Shown here in pieces: positions 4,890 to 8,054 of a DNA stretch of 8,054 nucleotides; the first letter of the stretch is position 1; each line of letters opens with the position of its first letter. Origin of the DNA: Thermodesulfobacteriota bacterium (GTDB lineage Bacteria; Desulfobacterota; Thermodesulfobacteria; Thermodesulfobacteriales; Thermodesulfatatoraceae); contig JAADCO010000109.1 of NCBI GenBank assembly GCA_013154385.1, positions 1-8,054 of the forward strand, in the 5' to 3' direction. The translations under genes were made by a program, and so were the position numbers. The notes beneath the pieces were generated by a model. That model made no database searches. It saw nothing but the letters and a program-made list of their open reading frames with translations, and had not been told where the DNA came from.

Positions 4890-6248
4890 ATGTCGAGGTT
4901 TCTCATTGAACGTCCTTTGCCTCATGGAGGCAGGCTGGTCGAAAGGGTGATTACGGACAAAGACGCAGCGAAGAAGATGATCAAAGGCTGCCCCTCTTAC
5001 GACATTAAGCCTACCCTCCACTTTGAGACGGGCGTTCCGGTACGTAACGTCTATCGTGAGATCATGTCCATTTGCTACGGCTTCTTCAGCCCGGTTGAGG
5101 GTTCCATGAAGCAGGCCGAGGTGGAGCGCATCCTCAAGGAGCGCCGCCTGCTCAATGAGTGGATCTTCCCCTATCCGCTCGTCTTCGATATCAGCGAAGA
5201 GGACTACAAGAAGCTGGGTGTAGGCCCTGGTGACCGTCTGGTCCTGAACCTCAAGGGCAAGCCCTTTGCCATTCTTGACATCGAAGAGGTATGGCGCATT
5301 GACAACCCCGAAGAGCTGGCCCACCTCACCTTCGGTACCCCGGAGAGGAACCCGGAGGTGGTGAAGCAGCCCTTCGACAAGAAGCACCCCGGTTGGGTGA
5401 TCTACCGCAGCCTTCAGCCGGTGGTGCTGGCTGGTAAGTACACCATCATCAACGAGCCCAAGTTCCGTGAGCCCTTCGACAGGTTCTGGTTCCCGCCGCG
5501 CAAGAGCCGTGAGGAGTTCGACCGTCGCGGCTGGCGGACGGTCATCAACCACCAGACCCGTAACGTGCCCCACGTGGGTCACGAGTTCCTGATGAAGTGC
5601 GCGGCCTTCACCGGCGATGTGGAGCCCTGCCACGGCATCCTGGTCAACGCCGTCATCGGCGTGAAGCGTCGTGGTGACTATCCGGACGAGGCCATCGTCG
5701 AAGGACACGAGGCGGTGAACAAGGGCGGTTACATTAAGCCTCAGCGTCACATGCCGAGCATCGTCCTTTGGGATATGCGTTACGGTAACCCGCTTGAATC
5801 CCTCCTCCACGGTATCATCCGTCAGAACATGGGTTGCACGCACCACATGTTTGGCCGTGACCACGCGGCGGTTGGTGAGTACTACGACAAGTGGGCCACG
5901 CAGATCCTCTGGACCAAGGGTATCCCGAGCTACGGGTTCCCTGCTCCTCCCACCGATGTGCCCTACGGTCTGAACATCAGGCCTCAGAATATGCGTGAAT
6001 TTGCCTACTGCCCGACCTGTAAGGAAATGGCCTACTCTGAGACCTGCGGCCACAAGCGTGAGAAGCTCTCCGGTAGCTTCCTGCGCGGCATGGTGGCCGA
6101 GGGTGTCCAGCCGCCCACCATCATCATGCGTCCCGAGGTTTACCGGGTCATCGTCAAATGGTGGAAGAAGTTCGGCTATCCCTTCTGCAACGAGAATTAC
6201 GTAATCAACAAGGAGAAGGAACTCGAAGTCGATCTTGAGGATCTTTAA
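4890..6248 (+). CDS. sat: Sulfate adenylyltransferase (ATP sulfurylase), dissimilatory type
   Basis: This 452-residue cytoplasmic enzyme converts ATP and sulfate to adenosine 5'-phosphosulfate and pyrophosphate; in sulfate reducers this feeds APS reductase. Recognition rests on the active-site motif HQTRNVPHVGHE (221-232, with Gln222, Arg224, Asn225, His228 and His231), the MFGRDHAAVGEYYD loop (320-333, GRDH at 322-325) and the N-terminal PUA-like region that holds FSPVEGSM. Near the C-terminus, YCPTCKEMAYSETCGH supplies Cys374, Cys377, Cys386 and His388, resembling the zinc-binding site described in Thermus and archaeal ATP sulfurylases. There is no APS kinase domain, as expected for the homo-oligomeric dissimilatory form. 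Its Arg and Gly codons favour CGT and GGT more than in neighbouring genes, and its ribosome binding site is near perfect, both signs of high expression. It reads away from the speE-like operon. The next gene follows after 35 bases, probably on the same transcript. The direction in vivo (reduction or sulfur oxidation/disproportionation) cannot be read here. Confidence 0.97.
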   Translation: MSRFLIERPLPHGGRLVERVITDKDAAKKMIKGCPSYDIKPTLHFETGVPVRNVYREIMSICYGFFSPVEGSMKQAEVERILKERRLLNEWIFPYPLVFDISEEDYKKLGVGPGDRLVLNLKGKPFAILDIEEVWRIDNPEELAHLTFGTPERNPEVVKQPFDKKHPGWVIYRSLQPVVLAGKYTIINEPKFREPFDRFWFPPRKSREEFDRRGWRTVINHQTRNVPHVGHEFLMKCAAFTGDVEPCHGILVNAVIGVKRRGDYPDEAIVEGHEAVNKGGYIKPQRHMPSIVLWDMRYGNPLESLLHGIIRQNMGCTHHMFGRDHAAVGEYYDKWATQILWTKGIPSYGFPAPPTDVPYGLNIRPQNMREFAYCPTCKEMAYSETCGHKREKLSGSFLRGMVAEGVQPPTIIMRPEVYRVIVKWWKKFGYPFCNENYVINKEKELEVDLEDL

Positions 6249-6283
6249 ACCGAAAACAAACACTTCTTCGGAGGAGGTTAAAA

Positions 6284-6649
6284 ATGGCTGAATATTTCAT
6301 GGTAGTACTTTTGGACGACCACCGGATGGCCAAGATCCGGGGTACCGGTTTGGAGGAACATATTAAGTACATGTTCGGCGGTGAGCTTCGCCTCCTGGAG
6401 GTCAAGGTCACCGAGGAACTCAAGGACCGCATCCTTCAGGAGTTCGAAACGGCCCGCGTTGACTCCCGCGGTGCCATTACCGACCTCCCGGTGGCCTTCA
6501 TGAGGGAGCTTTTCAACCAGGTGGTGGAAAAGCGGTCCCTCGGCCCCGAGGTGGTAGAGGCCGTGCTCGAGAAGATCGACCAGATCAAAGAAGCGGCCAA
6601 GAAAGAGTCCGAATATCTCCCGCCGCCGGAGCTCGAAGAGGAAGAATAG
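6284..6649 (+). CDS. Small acidic-tailed protein of unknown function, linked to sat
   Basis: This 121-residue protein begins MAEYFMVVLLDDHRMAKIRG. I do not recognise a named family. It shows a beta-alpha-like N-terminal half (YFMVVLLDD; a strand ELRLLEVKV at about 34-42), a helical middle (ELKDRILQEFETARV; VAFMRELFNQVVEKRSL), a helix VVEAVLEKIDQIKEAAKKES and a tail PPPELEEEE. There is no signal peptide, membrane segment or cysteine pair, so it is probably a soluble cytoplasmic protein. GGAGGAGGT at 6270-6278 lies five bases before the ATG, and the codon pattern looks coding. It lies 35 bases after sat and before a strong terminator, so the two genes almost certainly share a transcript. From memory, the sat operon of Archaeoglobus fulgidus also has a small unknown gene (orf2, of similar size) next to sat and before aprBA. 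Homology to that gene is only a suggestion. Confidence 0.85.
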   Translation: MAEYFMVVLLDDHRMAKIRGTGLEEHIKYMFGGELRLLEVKVTEELKDRILQEFETARVDSRGAITDLPVAFMRELFNQVVEKRSLGPEVVEAVLEKIDQIKEAAKKESEYLPPPELEEEE

Positions 6650-6677
6650 TCCCTCTTCAAACGGGATGGTAAGGAAG

Positions 6678-6706
6678 GCCGCCTGTCGAAAAGACAGGCG
6701 GCTTTT
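6678..6706 (+). terminator. Intrinsic terminator after the sat gene pair
   Basis: GCCGCCTGTC (6678-6687) and GACAGGCGGC (6693-6702) form a perfect ten-base-pair stem with a five-base GAAAA loop, followed by TTTT and then CTATT. It lies 28 bases after the stop of the 121-residue gene and five bases before the ATG of the NamZ-family gene. It should end the sat transcript; some read-through could feed the next genes. Confidence 0.93.
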
Positions 6707-6711
6707 CTATT

Positions 6712-7866
6712 ATGGTTAGGACCGGTCTCGAAAACTTCCTCAAAGATCCGCCCGCGGACCTCAAGGGCCGGAGGGTGGGGCTCCTGTGCCATCAGGCTTC
6801 GGTGGACGGAAGCCTGCGTCCGGCCTGGAGGCTCCTCAAGGGCCTCCTCGGCGACGACCTGCGTCTCCTCTTCTCGCCTCAGCACGGGCTCTTCGGTGAA
6901 CAGCAGGCCAACATGATCCCTTCGGCGGATTTCGTCGAAGAGGAGACCGGCCTTCCGGTGATCAGTCTCTACGGGCCGCGCTTGGCCCCGGAGCCGGAAC
7001 ACCTCGCGGAGATAGACGTCCTCCTCGTAGACTTGCAGGACGTGGGATGCCGGGTCTACACCTACATCTGGACGCTGCTCCTCGCCATGGAGGCCTGCGC
7101 CCGGGAGGGGAAGGAGGTCGTGGTTCTTGATCGTCCCAATCCTCTGGGGCGAGCCGTCGAAGGGCCGATGCTCGATCCGGAGCTGGTCTCCTTTGTGGGG
7201 TTGCATCCGTTGCCCATGCGTCACGGCTTAACGATTGGAGAGCTCGCCCTCCACTTCCGGCACGCACGGGGGCTTGACCTTGCCCTGCGCGTGGTCCCGT
7301 TCACGGGTTGGGACGAAGGGTTCTTCCCCGACACGGGGCTTCCGTGGGTGCCCCCTTCGCCCAACATGCCCCGTTTCGAGACGGCCCTGGTCTATCCCGG
7401 TCAGGTGATGCTTGAAGGGACGAATCTCTCCGAAGGGCGGGGCACCACCACCCCCTTTGAGGTCTTCGGCGCTCCGTGGCTCGCCGTGCGGGAGGTCCTC
7501 TCCATCTTGCCGGAGCTTCCGGGGGCGGTGTTGAGGGGCCTTTCTTTCGAGCCCTGGTTCGACAAGTGGGCCGGACGGAGCTGCCGCGGGCTGGCCCTCC
7601 ACGTGGTGGAGGCGGAAAGCTTCAGGCCCGTGCGCACCACCCTGACCATCCTTGCGGCCATCGCCGGGGTCCACGAAGAGTTTGCCTTTCGTTGGCCTCC
7701 CTACGAGTTCGAATGGCAAGCCTGGCCATTTGACATTATAGTTGGGACGAAAGCGATTCGGGAACGTTTGCTGGAGAGGGAAACCTGGGAGGATCAACTT
7801 GACGCCGGAATCGAGGAGTTTCAAGAGCTAACCCGCCCCTTTAGACTCTACCATCATGCCCAATAA
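6712..7866 (+). CDS. DUF1343 / NamZ family protein (putative exo-beta-N-acetylmuramidase)
   Basis: This 384-residue protein belongs to DUF1343, whose studied members (NamZ, YbbC) remove N-acetylmuramic acid from the non-reducing ends of peptidoglycan fragments. Family blocks are GLENFLKDPPADLKGRRVGL (5-24), LLFSPQHGLFGEQQANMIPS (52-71), LPVISLYGP (about 82-90), VDLQDVGCRVYTYIWTLL (106-123), VLDRPNPLGRAVEGPML (about 141-157), LEGTNLSEGRGTTTPFEVFG (234-253) and the C-terminal PFDIIVGT segment. Length covers the whole family. Known secreted members have a signal peptide; here the domain begins at once, so the protein should be cytoplasmic and might act in wall recycling or on another substrate. 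Residue 57 is Gln where many relatives have Glu (PEHG). The ATG is chosen because the conserved block begins at residue 5. No Shine-Dalgarno is free upstream: the only purine-rich stretch, AGGCGG, is the 3' arm of the terminator. It overlaps the next gene by 11 bases. Confidence 0.9.
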   Translation: MVRTGLENFLKDPPADLKGRRVGLLCHQASVDGSLRPAWRLLKGLLGDDLRLLFSPQHGLFGEQQANMIPSADFVEEETGLPVISLYGPRLAPEPEHLAEIDVLLVDLQDVGCRVYTYIWTLLLAMEACAREGKEVVVLDRPNPLGRAVEGPMLDPELVSFVGLHPLPMRHGLTIGELALHFRHARGLDLALRVVPFTGWDEGFFPDTGLPWVPPSPNMPRFETALVYPGQVMLEGTNLSEGRGTTTPFEVFGAPWLAVREVLSILPELPGAVLRGLSFEPWFDKWAGRSCRGLALHVVEAESFRPVRTTLTILAAIAGVHEEFAFRWPPYEFEWQAWPFDIIVGTKAIRERLLERETWEDQLDAGIEEFQELTRPFRLYHHAQ

Positions 7867-8054
7867 GAACCAGAACAACTCCAACAACAACGACGAACAA
7901 AAGAAGATCGAGCCCAAGGTCACGAAGTTCAAGTCCAACCGGGAACGTGTCCGTGCCCTCCTCTCTCAGTTCAAGAAGGAAGACCGCGTGCTCATCATGA
8001 TCTGGGCGGACCCGGACGCCATGGCCAGTGCGCTGGCCATGAAGCGCCTCATCA
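7856..8054 (+). CDS. DHH-family phosphoesterase (N-terminal part, runs off the window)
   Basis: 66 codons are visible. RVLIMIWADPDAMASALAMK (44-63) matches the first strand and motif I of DHH phosphoesterases (the RecJ / NrnA-like nanoRNase superfamily), which hydrolyse phosphodiester or phosphomonoester bonds in nucleotides with Mn2+. The two acidic residues Asp52 and Asp54 are present. The histidine usually found shortly before them is replaced (MIWADPDA). A preceding helix, RERVRALLSQF, fits the N-terminal helix common in these proteins. The first 17 residues are strongly polar and asparagine-rich (PNKNQNNSNNNDEQKK), unlike the rest of the window, and are probably disordered. The ATG lies inside the last codons of the NamZ-family gene (ATGCCCAATAA overlap) with no clear ribosome binding site, so translational coupling is likely. 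No other start is available without cutting into the domain's helix. The subfamily cannot be fixed without the C-terminal half. Confidence 0.75.
   Translation, partial: MPNKNQNNSNNNDEQKKIEPKVTKFKSNRERVRALLSQFKKEDRVLIMIWADPDAMASALAMKRLI

Noticed and set aside
5539..5586. QTRNVPH instead of the commonly quoted QTRNPxH in Sat as an active-site oddity
   Set aside because: As I recall, the N-V-P-H form is common among dissimilatory ATP sulfurylases, and all key polar residues are present.
4809..6263. Minus-strand open frame of 484 codons opposite sat
   Set aside because: Sat is unmistakable on the plus strand. The antisense frame stays open because of its strong codon bias, and the antisense protein shows no recognisable domain.

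Overview
The window is a GC-rich bacterial chromosome segment with tightly packed genes. Two gene blocks diverge from one long intergenic region at 4515-4889. The minus-strand block runs leftward from 4514 to the left edge, and the plus-strand block runs from 4890 to the right edge. The best organism clue is a dissimilatory-type ATP sulfurylase with a cysteine/histidine (probable zinc) motif. It has a very strong Shine-Dalgarno and, by eye, more CGT and GGT codons than its neighbours, as expected of a highly expressed gene. With an aminopropyltransferase and an NtrY-like kinase, this suggests a sulfate-reducing or sulfur-disproportionating bacterium, possibly a thermophile of the Thermodesulfobacteriota or a related deltaproteobacterial-type lineage. 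That placement is an inference from gene content; no rRNA or other phylogenetic marker is present.

Minus-strand block, in transcription order: a spermidine synthase-like aminopropyltransferase (4514-3615), a flavodoxin-fold NAD(P)H-dependent oxidoreductase with a four-cysteine cluster (3618-2956), a small nitroreductase-family flavoprotein (2956-2429), an exported DUF4390 protein (2432-1881) and an NtrY-like membrane histidine kinase (1877 to beyond position 1). The first four genes overlap by 4, 1 and 4 bases. The kinase starts 3 bases after the DUF4390 stop. The five are therefore probably one translationally coupled transcript. A partner response regulator (NtrX type) would be expected beyond the left edge but is not visible.

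Plus-strand block: sat (4890-6248) makes adenosine 5'-phosphosulfate, the first step of dissimilatory sulfate reduction. It is followed by an unrecognised 121-residue acidic-tailed protein (6284-6649) with its own strong ribosome binding site. A classic intrinsic terminator (6678-6706) closes this pair. The next gene, a DUF1343/NamZ-family protein (6712-7866), starts only five bases after the terminator U-run, has no separate ribosome binding site and lacks a signal peptide. It overlaps by 11 bases the start of a DHH-family phosphoesterase that runs off the right edge.

The divergent intergenic region holds candidate promoters for both directions and several short perfect inverted repeats that may be operators or leader hairpins. 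I see no mobile element, CRISPR array, tRNA or rRNA. I do not see a clear new defence or biosynthetic system. The most notable points are the sat-linked small protein, the terminator/start arrangement before the NamZ gene, the mixed polyamine/flavoprotein/sensor operon, and the intergenic palindromes.
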